From NCBI GenBank assembly GCA_016710265.1, contig JADJJL010000007.1, positions 372,001 through 436,000 of the forward strand: a stretch of DNA of 64,000 nucleotides, in the 5' to 3' direction. The notes under the pieces are model-generated. The model was given only the letters and a program-made list of their open reading frames with translations. It made no database searches and was not told the origin of the DNA. Shown piece after piece: positions 43,538-53,855 of the stretch. Every line of letters starts with the position of its first letter. Position 1 is the first letter of the stretch. The position numbers and the translations under genes were made by a program. Source of the DNA: Saprospiraceae bacterium (lineage in GTDB: Bacteria; Bacteroidota; Bacteroidia; Chitinophagales; Saprospiraceae).

Positions 43538-45190
43538 ATGTTAAAAAGTATAACCATAAAGAATTATGCAATCATTGATGATCTGAATGTAGATTGGCAA
43601 AAAGGACTTACTGCAATTACCGGAGAGACCGGTGCTGGTAAATCCATTATGATCGGAGCGCTTCAATTTGTACTCGGTGCAAGAGCAGATACAAAGGTAT
43701 TGAGAAATCAAAATGAAAAATGCATCGTCGAAGTCTGTTTTAATCAACTTAATAATTTAAATCCATTTATAGAAAAATTTCTTGATGATCCTAATGATGA
43801 TGATTTAATACTTAGAAGAGAAATTACACCTGCAGGGAAATCCAGAACATTTATAAACGACTCACCTGCCTTGGTACAAGACCTACAAGAACTAGCACCA
43901 TTGTTGATCAATATTCATCAACAATTTGATCAATTGGATTTATTGACTGAAACAAAGCAGTTTGAACTATTGGATACATTTGGCCAAAATCAATTTAAAT
44001 CTTTGGAATATCAAAAAAAATATGCAGAATATCAGTCCTCTTTAAAAGAGATTTCAGATTTAGAAAAAAAATATGCGGCCCAGTTGGTGGAACAAGATTT
44101 TATACAATTTCAATTTAAAGAGTTAGATCAAGCACAATTAAATCCGGAAGAATACAAACTTTTAGAAGATGAATTAAACATAGCCTCTAAGTCTGAAGAA
44201 ATCGTCCAAAACATTCAACAAATACTGTTACTTGCAGATACTGAAAAAGGAATTGTCGATCAAATTCAAGAATGTGCAAGCTTATTAAAAAATATAAGAT
44301 TGGATGCTCAATTGGAAGAGTACTATCAGAATTTATTAAACTTCAAAGAAGAATTTAAAGAGCTCACATCAGGTCTTGAAAGGATGAAGGACAAAATGGA
44401 TTTTGATCCAACAAAATTAAATCAGATGCAAGAAAGGCATGACCAATTGACAAGGCTTTGCCAAAAATACAGAGTTCATTCCATGGATGAATTAATGAAT
44501 ATTCAAAAAAGTTTAGATGAAAAATTAGGTAGCTTTGAAGAATTGGATCAAGAAATTACAAATTTAAAAAATAAGAACAAAATTATTGAGGCTGATTTGA
44601 TCGAAAAGTCAATGTTTCTTAGAAAAGCTCGATTAAAAAACAGTCCTTCGTTGGAAAAGTCGATTACCACTCTACTCCAAAAGCTTGGAATGGAATTTGC
44701 TAGATTTGAAATAAAACTCACTGAAACAGAAATACTCAATACTTATGGAATGGATCGGCTTGAATATTTATTTTCAGCAAACAAGGGATCTGAACCAAAG
44801 CCTATTAAGAATCAGGCCTCTGGAGGGGAAATTTCGAGATTAAATCTTGCCATTAAATCAATTGTTGCTTCTAACACCAATTTGCCCACACTTGTATTTG
44901 ATGAAATCGACAGCGGTGTGTCTGGCCAAATTGCATTACAAATGGGTAGCATCCTTAGGCAGATGGCTTCTGAACATCAGGTAATCACCATCACTCATTC
45001 CGCTCAAATTGCCTCTCGAGCTGAGAATCATTACTTCGTCTATAAAGATACCAATTCAGAAACAACCAATACCAAGTTAAAATTGTTAAATCCGAATGAA
45101 AGGATGATTGAAATTGCAAAGATGTTAAGTGGAGATCCTCCTACGGATTCTGCTTTAAAAAACGCAAAAGAATTAATAAGTATAAATTAA
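43538..45190 (+). CDS. recN: DNA repair protein RecN
   Basis: RecN is an SMC-like ATPase that acts on double-strand breaks. The 550-residue protein has Walker A TGETGAGKSIMIGALQF at 29-45, a long coiled coil (about 160-390), and the C-terminal head with ASGGEISRLNLAIK (signature) and LVFDEIDSGVSG (Walker B), then the switch His in TITHSAQIAS. Follows the TMTC-like gene by 27 bases and precedes fabI by 26 bases. In some relatives recN sits beside coaBC; here it has moved. Confidence 0.95.
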   Translation: MLKSITIKNYAIIDDLNVDWQKGLTAITGETGAGKSIMIGALQFVLGARADTKVLRNQNEKCIVEVCFNQLNNLNPFIEKFLDDPNDDDLILRREITPAGKSRTFINDSPALVQDLQELAPLLINIHQQFDQLDLLTETKQFELLDTFGQNQFKSLEYQKKYAEYQSSLKEISDLEKKYAAQLVEQDFIQFQFKELDQAQLNPEEYKLLEDELNIASKSEEIVQNIQQILLLADTEKGIVDQIQECASLLKNIRLDAQLEEYYQNLLNFKEEFKELTSGLERMKDKMDFDPTKLNQMQERHDQLTRLCQKYRVHSMDELMNIQKSLDEKLGSFEELDQEITNLKNKNKIIEADLIEKSMFLRKARLKNSPSLEKSITTLLQKLGMEFARFEIKLTETEILNTYGMDRLEYLFSANKGSEPKPIKNQASGGEISRLNLAIKSIVASNTNLPTLVFDEIDSGVSGQIALQMGSILRQMASEHQVITITHSAQIASRAENHYFVYKDTNSETTNTKLKLLNPNERMIEIAKMLSGDPPTDSALKNAKELISIN

Positions 45191-45216
45191 GAAAAATCAC
45201 TAATAAAATATCAAAG

Positions 45217-46020
45217 ATGTCAAGCCAAATTTTAGAAGGTAAAAGAGGAATTGTTTTTGGAGCTTTGGATGAGCAATCCATTGCATGGCATGTCGCAGAA
45301 AAATGTGTCGAGCAAGGTGCAAGAATTACCTTGACCAATGCACCTGTGGCAATGAGAATGGGTAAAATTTTTGAGTTAGGCACAAAACTAAAAGCGGAAG
45401 TTATTCCGGCAGACGCTACACTCACAGAAGATTTAGACGGTCTTCTCCAAAAATCAATGGAAGTTCTTGGCGGAAAAATTGATTTTATCTTGCATTCTAT
45501 TGGCATGTCACTTAATGTGAGAAAAGGTAGAAGTTATACTGATTTGAATTATGAATTTATGCAAAAAACCTTTGATATTTCTTCAATCTCTTTTCATAAG
45601 CTGATGCAATGCGCTTACAAGCAAGATGCAATCTCTGACGGTGGATCTGTTTTAGCCTTAACTTACATAGCAGCACAAAGAATTTTTCCTGATTATAGTG
45701 AAATGGCAGAATCTAAAGCATTGTTGGAATCGTTTGCAAGAAGTTTTGGATATCATTATGGGGTTGCGAAAAAAGTAAGAGTTAACACTATTTCTCAATC
45801 ACCAACCTGGACTACTGCTGGATCGGGGGTGAAAGGATTCAAAGAGTTTTTTGACTATGCAGACAAAATGAGCCCACTTGGAAATGCGAGTGCAGATTCT
45901 TGTGCTGATTATTGTGTGGTGATGTTTTCTGATCTAACGAGAATGGTTACCATGCAAAATTTATACCACGATGGTGGATTTTCTTCTATGGGAATGAATC
46001 CCGCACTTTTAAATTTATAA
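45217..46020 (+). CDS. fabI: Enoyl-ACP reductase (NADH), FabI type
   Basis: FabI reduces trans-2-enoyl-ACP in fatty acid elongation. The 267-residue SDR-superfamily protein begins ILEGKRGIVFGALDEQSIAW (nucleotide-binding glycine pattern of FabI). It has LHSIGMSLNVRKGR after the central strand and the catalytic Tyr/Lys set TYIAAQRIFPDYSEMAESKALLE (Y-x6-K geometry, split here by position). The flexible substrate-binding loop QSPTWTTAGSGV is present. Conserved residues for triclosan-type inhibitor binding appear retained, but that is inference. Confidence 0.93.
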   Translation: MSSQILEGKRGIVFGALDEQSIAWHVAEKCVEQGARITLTNAPVAMRMGKIFELGTKLKAEVIPADATLTEDLDGLLQKSMEVLGGKIDFILHSIGMSLNVRKGRSYTDLNYEFMQKTFDISSISFHKLMQCAYKQDAISDGGSVLALTYIAAQRIFPDYSEMAESKALLESFARSFGYHYGVAKKVRVNTISQSPTWTTAGSGVKGFKEFFDYADKMSPLGNASADSCADYCVVMFSDLTRMVTMQNLYHDGGFSSMGMNPALLNL

Positions 46021-46021
46021 A

Positions 46022-47437
46022 ATGAAATATTGTTTCTTTTTTTTTACTCTCCTCAGTTTTTTCAAAATCAATTGCCAAGCTGTTCAGCTTGAATTATTAG
46101 GCCGTTGGAGAGATCCTGATGTATTAGGTTCCTCCGCTTACAATAATGCTTTTAATGAAGTTTATGGTGCATGGGTAAATAATCGAGAGTATGCAATCAT
46201 TGGTTCTACCTACGGCACTCATTTTATTGATGTGACCAATCCAACAGATCCTAAAGAAGTGTATCGTGTGAAAGGTGGTTCTTCAGGAACACATATTATC
46301 CACCGGGATTACAGGACTTATCAGTGTTATTTATATGCGGTGTGTGACGAAGGTTCTTTAAGTACTTTACAAATTATGGATTTAAGTTATCTTCCTGATA
46401 GTGTCCATATGGTTTATGATACCAACAGCTTGTTCGTTAGATCACATAATATCTACATTGATGTACCTAAAGCTAGATTGTATACAAGTGCTGAAACCGG
46501 AATAGATGGTCGATATGCCCTTGGGTTGTATGATATTTCAAATCCGACACAACCTAAATTACTAGGTCATTATTCACAATTTGGAAATATTGAAGCGGGG
46601 CATGTACATGATTGTTATGTCATCAATGATACAGCCTATCTCAATTGCGGTAATGATGGATTTGCGGTTATGGATTTTAGCAATTATTTAGCTCCAAAAA
46701 GTTTATATACACTAACACCTACTGAGTATCCTTTTGCTGGATACAATCATTCAGGTTGGCTCACACCTGATGGCTCTAAATATGTAATGGCAGATGAAAC
46801 GCATGGCTCTCCAATGAAATTAATTCATTTTGGTGATTGGTCTGAAATTAAAATTACTTCGTTGATGGGTGTGGTCCGGGATGACAAAGAAATACCTCAC
46901 AATCCTTTGGTTAGTTGTGATTATGCTTATGTGTCGTATTATTATGATGGACTGCAAGTATATGACATTACAAAACCAAACATGGCAGAGAGAAAATATT
47001 ATTATCCAACTTCACTTCTACCAAATATAAAAAGTTATGAAGGAGCTTGGGGAGTGTACCCCTTTTTGCCATCCGGAAATATTTTAGTAGCAGATATGCA
47101 AAGAGGGCTATTTGTGGTGAAGGGTGTAGAAAAAGCATGCAATGTTGTCAAAACATGCCAGACGATTAGTGGCCAGAACGATAAGTCTTCAGAATCATCT
47201 GATATATTAATCCATCCAAATCCATCGCAAGATCAATTAAATGTTTCCAGCAAAAACCCTATAAAAGCCATTGAAATATTTACATTAACTGGACAAAAAA
47301 TATATTCTCAAATGGGATATTTTAATAATGGATTGAATGAAATCAATACTCAGACTCTTGCTAATGGAATTTATTTAATTAAAGTAATTATGGATAACCA
47401 AGTAAGTAATACTTACAAATTTAGTATTCTTAGGTAG
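46022..47437 (+). CDS. Choice-of-anchor B family protein with T9SS type A domain
   Basis: This is a 471-residue exported protein. It has a signal peptide (about 1-20), then the LVIVD-type beta-propeller of choice-of-anchor B proteins: LGRWRDPDVLGSSAYNNAF, EYAIIGSTYGTHFIDVTNP, SHNIYIDVPKARLYTSAETG, GHVHDCYVINDTAYLNCG. The C-terminal T9SS type A domain covers about 395-471 (ILIHPNPSQDQLNVSS, then NGIYLIKVIMD). These proteins are surface-anchored by different C-termini in different phyla; the ligand is unknown. Begins one base after fabI and is followed 5 bases later by a putative porin. Confidence 0.87.
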   Translation: MKYCFFFFTLLSFFKINCQAVQLELLGRWRDPDVLGSSAYNNAFNEVYGAWVNNREYAIIGSTYGTHFIDVTNPTDPKEVYRVKGGSSGTHIIHRDYRTYQCYLYAVCDEGSLSTLQIMDLSYLPDSVHMVYDTNSLFVRSHNIYIDVPKARLYTSAETGIDGRYALGLYDISNPTQPKLLGHYSQFGNIEAGHVHDCYVINDTAYLNCGNDGFAVMDFSNYLAPKSLYTLTPTEYPFAGYNHSGWLTPDGSKYVMADETHGSPMKLIHFGDWSEIKITSLMGVVRDDKEIPHNPLVSCDYAYVSYYYDGLQVYDITKPNMAERKYYYPTSLLPNIKSYEGAWGVYPFLPSGNILVADMQRGLFVVKGVEKACNVVKTCQTISGQNDKSSESSDILIHPNPSQDQLNVSSKNPIKAIEIFTLTGQKIYSQMGYFNNGLNEINTQTLANGIYLIKVIMDNQVSNTYKFSILR

Positions 47438-47442
47438 TCAAG

Positions 47443-49338
47443 ATGAGAATAAGAATCCTTCTTATATCCCTAATATTTCTATACAATTTCAATATTCAGG
47501 GTCAGAATCTTACATCGGATTCAATGGTCATAAAGTCAAGAGATTCTCTGGCTTATATATTGGAAAATCAAAAACTTGAAGTTCAATTTCAACCAATTGA
47601 ATTAATAAATAGAGATTTTACTTCCGACTGGCATTTGGCAGATAGCAGTCAATGGATGATTAAACCATTTCGTCAGATGGGATTTATACAAACCAATAAT
47701 TTTGGGTCTCCTTTGCAAGCCAACAGAGATCAATTAGAATTGGTCGGCCACCTTGATGAAGGATTTCATAACACCGATTTTTTTCATCAAAGAGCAGATC
47801 GGTTATTTAAAATTAAAACAAACAAAGCATATTCAGAATTGAATGTAGATCAAGGTTTATTTCCGGGAAGATCTCAAACCAGTTTGATCGATAATCTTAC
47901 GGTATATACCTTATTAAGTGTGCCCTTTAGAAAATCATTCCACTTTAATTTTTATTACAATCGGATAAATCATCAAGGTATCTATGCGAATAATCAAAAT
48001 TATATAAGTACACTTGGCAGTTCACTACATTGGGAAAATCCAAACGGAAAACAAAAATTAGCTATAAACCTCGCCTCCAATACTGATAAATTGCAATACA
48101 ATTGGGGAATTTCAGATTCAACATCACTGGATGATCCAAGGTATAATTTGCGGGAAACGATAGAAGTCCGAAGTAGATCATCTAATTCAAGACTAAAAAA
48201 TGGACAAATAGGCGCGGTATATTCCATCAAACTAAGCTCATTTAACGAATTCATCGAACCAGCTATTAAAATGGATGCTTACTATCATTACAACACGATA
48301 AGTTACACAGACGCAAATCCACGATCCATCCTTAATCAATATGGACCAAGTTTTTATCAAGATAGCGCGGTGATTCATCGATATTTTAGCAACCACGGAC
48401 TTTGGTCATCAGCAGAAATACAAATATTCAATCATTCCCTTTTTAATTTATCGGGCATACTGAAATATGATTACAATAAAGTTTTTTTTGATAGTACTGT
48501 CCATAATCAAATTCATTTTATTAAATCAGGTTTAAATCTAGTTTCAAATTACTCAAACTTCAAATTAAATGTCCAATTCTATCAGATAAATCAAAATCAT
48601 CATTCCGGCTATAGTTTAAATTCCAGACTTTCTTACTTGTTAAAAGATTCATCTAGTTTCAGTATCAATTATCTTCAAGAATCAAAATTGCCTAGCCTGC
48701 TTGAGCAAACATTGTTAGTCAACAAAAGAATTATTTGGCAAAATTATTTTAATAATTCGATTCATAAAGAATTTACAATATCCTATTTAACAACTGGTCA
48801 AACTTGGCCAAGCTTGAATGTTAGATTTGCACAAATCGATCAATTCATTTATTTGGATAAAACCCTGAATTTTATACAAAGCCCAAATACAATAAACCAG
48901 CTACACTTAAAAGCTCAATGGAACTTTAAATATAAATTTATTACCAGCCAACATATATTAAACTGCCATATTTTAAAGCCAGATCCAACTGGTTGGACAG
49001 GCTTATATTCCTATCATGATTTGATATTTAAATTGAAATTTTTTGGAAGGTATAGTAAAATTCAGTTTGGACCAAATATACAAATATTCAAGCTTGACAA
49101 CAAGCTTGGATTCCATCCATTATTTGGGCAATATTTTAAAAGCGATGAAAGCAACAATAAAAAAATTAGAACGATTTTAGGAGCTAATGTTGGACTGATT
49201 TTAAATGAATTCCGGATCAATTTAAATTTTGATCAAATTGAATCATTTTGGACTGACCGAATGGATTTATGGGTAAAGAACTACCCTATTTATGATTTTG
49301 GAATCAGATTGGGAATCCAATGGAAATTGCTTAATTAA
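47443..49338 (+). CDS. Putative porin (Bacteroidetes outer-membrane beta-barrel)
   Basis: This is a 631-residue protein with a signal peptide (about 1-20, ending NIQGQ). The remainder alternates short aromatic-ended strands and turns throughout (for example FHFNFYYNRINHQGIYANNQ and SFSINYLQESKLP), ending in FGIRLGIQWKLLN. This matches the Bacteroidetes putative porin group and general barrel topology. No plug domain and no TonB box are evident, so a passive barrel is more likely than a TonB receptor. Cotranscription with the choice-of-anchor B gene (5-base gap) suggests a surface pair. Confidence 0.78.
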   Translation: MRIRILLISLIFLYNFNIQGQNLTSDSMVIKSRDSLAYILENQKLEVQFQPIELINRDFTSDWHLADSSQWMIKPFRQMGFIQTNNFGSPLQANRDQLELVGHLDEGFHNTDFFHQRADRLFKIKTNKAYSELNVDQGLFPGRSQTSLIDNLTVYTLLSVPFRKSFHFNFYYNRINHQGIYANNQNYISTLGSSLHWENPNGKQKLAINLASNTDKLQYNWGISDSTSLDDPRYNLRETIEVRSRSSNSRLKNGQIGAVYSIKLSSFNEFIEPAIKMDAYYHYNTISYTDANPRSILNQYGPSFYQDSAVIHRYFSNHGLWSSAEIQIFNHSLFNLSGILKYDYNKVFFDSTVHNQIHFIKSGLNLVSNYSNFKLNVQFYQINQNHHSGYSLNSRLSYLLKDSSSFSINYLQESKLPSLLEQTLLVNKRIIWQNYFNNSIHKEFTISYLTTGQTWPSLNVRFAQIDQFIYLDKTLNFIQSPNTINQLHLKAQWNFKYKFITSQHILNCHILKPDPTGWTGLYSYHDLIFKLKFFGRYSKIQFGPNIQIFKLDNKLGFHPLFGQYFKSDESNNKKIRTILGANVGLILNEFRINLNFDQIESFWTDRMDLWVKNYPIYDFGIRLGIQWKLLN

Positions 49339-49343
49339 GAAAT

Positions 49344-50228
49344 TCAATAGTATAAAATTCGATTAAAATATCTCCGTACTCCAAGATTTAAAGTGATCGC
49401 ATTTTTATCCTGATTTTTATACCAAGAAGAGATAAATTCTAATTCCCAATTGGAAAAACAAAACAATTTGTAGCCAATACCAAGTTGTATATGAAGATCA
49501 TTTTGAATTTCAGAAACTGATTTTGCATTTGATTCATACACTGAGTGAGCTAAAACAGGATTAATCTGAGAAAGTAAATAAAAATAATTTTGCTTAGTCA
49601 AAAAGAAACCAGGTAAAAAACTGATTGGAACACTGAAAGAAGTGTAGTGTGGTTTGGAAGTAGAAAAGGAAGCTGATTGAATATTTTCGATTCTAATTCC
49701 AAAATCTAAAAAATAATTAAATCTGCCTAGATTTCGGTTATGGAAAATTTGAGAATATAATATAATCCCATCCCAATCCAAAAACCCTCTATCAAAATGT
49801 TGTTCCAACTGATTGCCCATTGGAATCCCAATAGAATGCTGCATAATCCATGCGCTATTGGTTCCTAACTTATGTCTAAATAAAACTTCTGCACCGGAAA
49901 GGCCATGCCTTTTATAATTGGCAAGACTGTCTAACTTTTGTTTTTCAAAACGAAATGCGTCTGTAAATTGAAAATCATCTAATCTTACTACATTCCGATA
50001 ACGAATCCTCAATCCAGCATTGAATTTGCCAGAAACAGCTGCCATAAAATCCAAAAACGTAGTATTGAAACAATATTTTTGTTGCTTATTATATTCATAG
50101 TAAATATTAGTAAAAACACGGAAATCTGCTTGTCCTTTTTCGTATAAGATGGCAGAGGGATTTGCATTCTGTGCGTTGGCTCCAATCCAATACAAGAGAT
50201 AGAATAAAAATAGAATCCTTTTATGCAT
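49344..50228 (-). CDS. Hypothetical outer-membrane-like protein
   Basis: This is a 294-residue protein with a signal peptide (about 1-19: MHKRILFLFYLLYWIGANAQ). The mature region has amphipathic strands with aromatic girdles (FTNIYYEYNKQQKY, FNYFLDFGIRIENI, QLGIGYKLFCFSNWELEF) and an aromatic C-terminus VRRYFNRILYY, consistent with a beta-barrel outer-membrane protein. I chose ATG 50226-50228 because the signal peptide begins there. It follows the small membrane protein with one base between. I do not recognise a named family. Confidence 0.7.
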   Translation of the reverse strand: MHKRILFLFYLLYWIGANAQNANPSAILYEKGQADFRVFTNIYYEYNKQQKYCFNTTFLDFMAAVSGKFNAGLRIRYRNVVRLDDFQFTDAFRFEKQKLDSLANYKRHGLSGAEVLFRHKLGTNSAWIMQHSIGIPMGNQLEQHFDRGFLDWDGIILYSQIFHNRNLGRFNYFLDFGIRIENIQSASFSTSKPHYTSFSVPISFLPGFFLTKQNYFYLLSQINPVLAHSVYESNAKSVSEIQNDLHIQLGIGYKLFCFSNWELEFISSWYKNQDKNAITLNLGVRRYFNRILYY

Positions 50229-50229
50229 T

Positions 50230-50595
50230 TTACTTTCCTTGAACACGACGTAATGCTGTACCTGTGATGGCTCCAAGTCCTGCTGAGACTCCTCCAATGA
50301 TTCCTGTTATTATAAACAATTGTAACATGCTGACACCCATAAACATTTCTCCAATCATGATCAACAAATCTGATCCCGATGAATTTTGAATATAACTAGA
50401 AACAAAATACCAAACAGCAGCTGTTAATAGCAAAGCAAGTGAGAAAGAGATACCCAAACTCAATGGGAAAAGAAATGCAATTAAGAATGAGGCGATCATA
50501 ACCGACCACCATGGTAAATACACTCCGCAGATATACGCCGAGATCAAAATTAATAAAATAAAAATAATAGTTTTATATTTCATATTCATCATCAT
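50230..50595 (-). CDS. Small inner-membrane hypothetical protein
   Basis: This is a 121-residue protein with four hydrophobic segments (about 8-26, 29-46, 50-68, 88-110) and a short basic tail (ALRRVQGK). Four ATGs cluster at the start (50595, 50592, 50589, 50583), so the first residues are uncertain. It abuts the penicillin acylase stop with no gap and is followed by the barrel-like gene with a one-base gap, so it belongs to a three-gene unit. No family recognised. Confidence 0.7.
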   Translation of the reverse strand: MMMNMKYKTIIFILLILISAYICGVYLPWWSVMIASFLIAFLFPLSLGISFSLALLLTAAVWYFVSSYIQNSSGSDLLIMIGEMFMGVSMLQLFIITGIIGGVSAGLGAITGTALRRVQGK

Positions 50596-53004
50596 CTATT
50601 TACTAGAATTTATTCTTGGATCATCTGATCCATTTAAAAAAACCAAAGAATAGTATTTGCCTTTGGTCCAATTTTCTACCATGGATCGATAGTGTTTTGA
50701 ACCAGGCCTTCCATCCTGCCCTCCCGGGTAAACACCAAAAGCCACAGGACCTTGAGATGTCAATTCAACTGCCATACGCCAAGAAGGGCCGAATGTTTTA
50801 GCATGTGCATTGAGTACATCTTTAGTGCCGTTGGCAGATAGAAAAGTAATTCCAAATCCAGGCAATCTAGCCATGTGTGGAATAACGGCTGACTTATAAC
50901 GACCCCAGTTTATGGATTTCTCCTTATCTAACATTGAAATCTTTCGCTCCAACGAATCGTAGCTAATGCGAATGATATCTTGAAGACTTTCAATTTGACT
51001 AGAAGGGACAAGGTCATAGTATTTTAATTCAGGCTGTTTAGAAAAAAGTTGGATGGTAGTTTGATCAGATGGAATTCCAATCCATTTTCGAGTGGAATCT
51101 GAAGTAATTTCATCCCAAACCATTAGATGCAAACTTTTAAACCATACATCAAATAGTACAGGAGCTAATTCTGTTGAATCATATTGATAGTTCCAGTTTT
51201 TTAAGGTACTTAATAGAGGTCGTTCTTTATCTTTTAATGTGTCAAGACAATTAATCATCAAAGGCAAAACGGTTTCAGCTTGTAGGCTGTAGTTGTTAAG
51301 TTGCAGATCACGCAATTCTTCAAGGGACCATTTTTGTTTTTGGTGCAAAAAACGGTTGAGCATATTTCCACGATAATCTCTAAAATCTCCATCCGAATAA
51401 TAAACTGGATAGGTATGATCAGTAGATTTCTGATTTGCAGAAGAAATAAATCCCCGTTCCGGGTTTCTAGTGTGTGGATTAAATTCTAGGGGAAGAAAAC
51501 CTTTCCAAGACGCAGCTGTATCTGAACCATTCGAAATAAACCGACCTTGAGTTTTTAATTTAATTGGCATTTTTCCTTGCACGGTTAATGCATAATCCCC
51601 CTGTTGTGAAATGAAAGCAAAATTTTGCGCTGGATAGGGAAATTTTGAAATTGCAGATCTGTAATCCTCATAATTTTTACCCCTGTTTAAATCTTTAAAT
51701 ACATCCAATTCACAATATTGTGATGGAGTAGAAATAATCCATTTCATTGCCAAACCTGTCTTGGGATGATCTGACAAATTATAGACCACCGGCCCCCAAT
51801 GTGTCATCAATACGGTGTCAACGTGTGTTGTTTTTCTTCCTTTAATTACAATGTTTTCTATCCTGTATTCTACATTTTTCCACTGATCATTCAATAAATA
51901 TGATGTTCGGCTTGAATCCTTCCATTGAATAGAGTACCAATCCATCACATCCCAACCGGCATTTGTAATCCCCCATGCGATATCTTTATTGAATCCAATC
52001 ACTACACCAGGAATTCCTGGGAAGGTTACACCATAGACATTACTTTCCGGAGTAAGGATTTGTTGTTCGTACCAGATGGAAGGAAGATTCAAAGTCAAAT
52101 GCGGATCATTACACAAAATTGGATTTCCAGATTGTGATTTATTTTTTCCAACCGCCCAATTATTGGAACCAAGACCAGATTCAGGAATTTCTCTTTCCAA
52201 CTTTATATATCCAATATCTAAATCATTAATTTCTTGAACTTTGGAAGATGCAGTATCCATGGTAAATCCCCAATTGGTTCCTTTTGGAATAACAGGATCT
52301 GTGAGCAGATCTTCTTCCGGAAACAATAAATCAAAATCTACACCAAAAAACTTTTTTGCATTGCTTAATTCTATATCCTTATCTCTTCCACATAAAACTT
52401 CTGCCATAGACTTATGAAAAAGCGATGAACGAAAAGGCGACCAATTTCTTGGTTTGTCATTCATGATTTTATACTCAATGGGATAATCAGATTCTTTCAA
52501 TTCAGAAATAAATTGATTGACTCCTGCTGAATAAGATTCTACCAAAGCGTAAGTTTCTTTATATTGTTTCCAAACTTCTACACTGGCTTTAGCAGATTCT
52601 GCTAAGCCTTTTCTTCTTTTGTGGATGTCAAAATCCAGCGCTGCTTCACCTATGATCTCACTCACTCTTCCTTCTGCTGCCATGGTTGAAAAATCCATTT
52701 GCCAAAGTCTGTGCATGGCGTGCAAATATCCTTGTATGAAATATGCATTTTCCAAATTGTCTGACATAATATGAGGAACCTCTCTTTCATCAAACCAAAC
52801 TTTACCCTTTTCAGAGATGGATTCAGATTGTGGTCTCGCAAGTTTAGAAGCAGATTTTACATTTTGCCAAAATCCAGTTGAAATACTAAAAAATGACCCT
52901 AGTTTTGGTAAATATTTCCCATTGAGATTCCAACTGTGCTCAAGGCAATAAATCCAAAAAACGCAACAAAACAAACACCAAATAAAAAAAATATATTTTC
53001 TCAC
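50596..53004 (-). CDS. Penicillin acylase family protein (Ntn hydrolase)
   Basis: This is an 802-residue precursor with an N-terminal membrane anchor or signal (about 3-21). The alpha chain has WFDEREVPHIMSDNLENAYF, GYLHAMHRLWQMDF and GRVSEIIG. Autocleavage is expected before the nucleophile Ser in SGLGSNNWAVG, releasing a beta chain starting SNNWAV, with ILCNDPHLTLNLPSIWYEQ and GVTFPGIPGVVIGFNKDIAWGITN. These match penicillin/AHL acylases, which cleave amide-linked acyl chains, including N-acyl-homoserine lactones in some members. The natural substrate is unknown. GTG start at 53004: the only ATG nearby is out of frame. Confidence 0.9.
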   Translation of the reverse strand: MRKYIFFIWCLFCCVFWIYCLEHSWNLNGKYLPKLGSFFSISTGFWQNVKSASKLARPQSESISEKGKVWFDEREVPHIMSDNLENAYFIQGYLHAMHRLWQMDFSTMAAEGRVSEIIGEAALDFDIHKRRKGLAESAKASVEVWKQYKETYALVESYSAGVNQFISELKESDYPIEYKIMNDKPRNWSPFRSSLFHKSMAEVLCGRDKDIELSNAKKFFGVDFDLLFPEEDLLTDPVIPKGTNWGFTMDTASSKVQEINDLDIGYIKLEREIPESGLGSNNWAVGKNKSQSGNPILCNDPHLTLNLPSIWYEQQILTPESNVYGVTFPGIPGVVIGFNKDIAWGITNAGWDVMDWYSIQWKDSSRTSYLLNDQWKNVEYRIENIVIKGRKTTHVDTVLMTHWGPVVYNLSDHPKTGLAMKWIISTPSQYCELDVFKDLNRGKNYEDYRSAISKFPYPAQNFAFISQQGDYALTVQGKMPIKLKTQGRFISNGSDTAASWKGFLPLEFNPHTRNPERGFISSANQKSTDHTYPVYYSDGDFRDYRGNMLNRFLHQKQKWSLEELRDLQLNNYSLQAETVLPLMINCLDTLKDKERPLLSTLKNWNYQYDSTELAPVLFDVWFKSLHLMVWDEITSDSTRKWIGIPSDQTTIQLFSKQPELKYYDLVPSSQIESLQDIIRISYDSLERKISMLDKEKSINWGRYKSAVIPHMARLPGFGITFLSANGTKDVLNAHAKTFGPSWRMAVELTSQGPVAFGVYPGGQDGRPGSKHYRSMVENWTKGKYYSLVFLNGSDDPRINSSK

Positions 53005-53017
53005 ATGTAGAATTTAA

Positions 53018-53782
53018 TCATCGAATAAAAAACAATGAATGTTCATTAGAATACTTTTCATCAAACTGATAATTTTCAAGATTGAATGTTTTTACATCAT
53101 CAATAGATTTTGCATTGGTTAGACTCATATACCTCACCAATAAACCTCTTGCCCGTTTTGCATTGTATGATAAAAATTGCAATTTTCCATTTCTCAATTC
53201 TCTGAAATGAATTTCAAAGACAGGAGTTACAATTTTTGTAAAATCAATGGCTGCAGCATATTCCTGGGAAGCAAGATTGAGTAAAACTTTAGATTTAGAC
53301 TCTGACAAATCATCATTAAGTAATTGAGTAATTGATTCCTTCCAAAAAGCGTATAAACTTTTCTTTCGACTAATGGGAATGCTGATTCCCATTTCCAATC
53401 TATAAGCCTGAATAAGATCCTGTGGTCTGAGCAAACCATACAATCCTGACAATATTCTCATATGTTGACAGGTGTATTTCAATTCTTTTTTATTTAAGCT
53501 AAGAGCATCTAGCCCTCGATATACATCCCCTGTAAATGCGAAAATGCAAGGACGAGAATTGGCAGCAGTCATCTCCGAAGTCATTTGCTGATATCGCTCA
53601 TAATTCAGATCTCCCAATTTTGGAGAAATATCCATGATTTTTTGAAGATCCTTGCTTTTCTTTTTTTTCATCACTGTCAGAATGGCTTGTGATTGATCCC
53701 AGCAACGAGGCAAGGTGGCTTCAATGGCATGATAAGGTTTGAGAAAATCAAGGTCTTTGGATGGAGAGACGACTGCAATCAT
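53018..53782 (-). CDS. yaaA: Peroxide stress protein YaaA
   Basis: This is a 254-residue YaaA/DUF328 protein. It opens IAVVSPSKDLDF and carries DISPKLGDLNYERYQ, CIFAFTGDVYRGLDALSL, LRILSGLYGLLRPQDLIQAYRLEMG in order, the central conserved DNA-binding/iron-handling core of the family. In E. coli it lowers free iron under hydrogen peroxide stress. It lies just upstream of the penicillin acylase gene (13-base gap) on the same strand, so it may be the first gene of that operon. Confidence 0.93.
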   Translation of the reverse strand: MIAVVSPSKDLDFLKPYHAIEATLPRCWDQSQAILTVMKKKKSKDLQKIMDISPKLGDLNYERYQQMTSEMTAANSRPCIFAFTGDVYRGLDALSLNKKELKYTCQHMRILSGLYGLLRPQDLIQAYRLEMGISIPISRKKSLYAFWKESITQLLNDDLSESKSKVLLNLASQEYAAAIDFTKIVTPVFEIHFRELRNGKLQFLSYNAKRARGLLVRYMSLTNAKSIDDVKTFNLENYQFDEKYSNEHSLFFIR

Positions 53783-53855
53783 GATTATAAGTATGGCGCT
53801 GCATAGTTAAGCTATTTTTTTTGATTAGGCCGATAAAAAGTTTTAGAAAATATTC

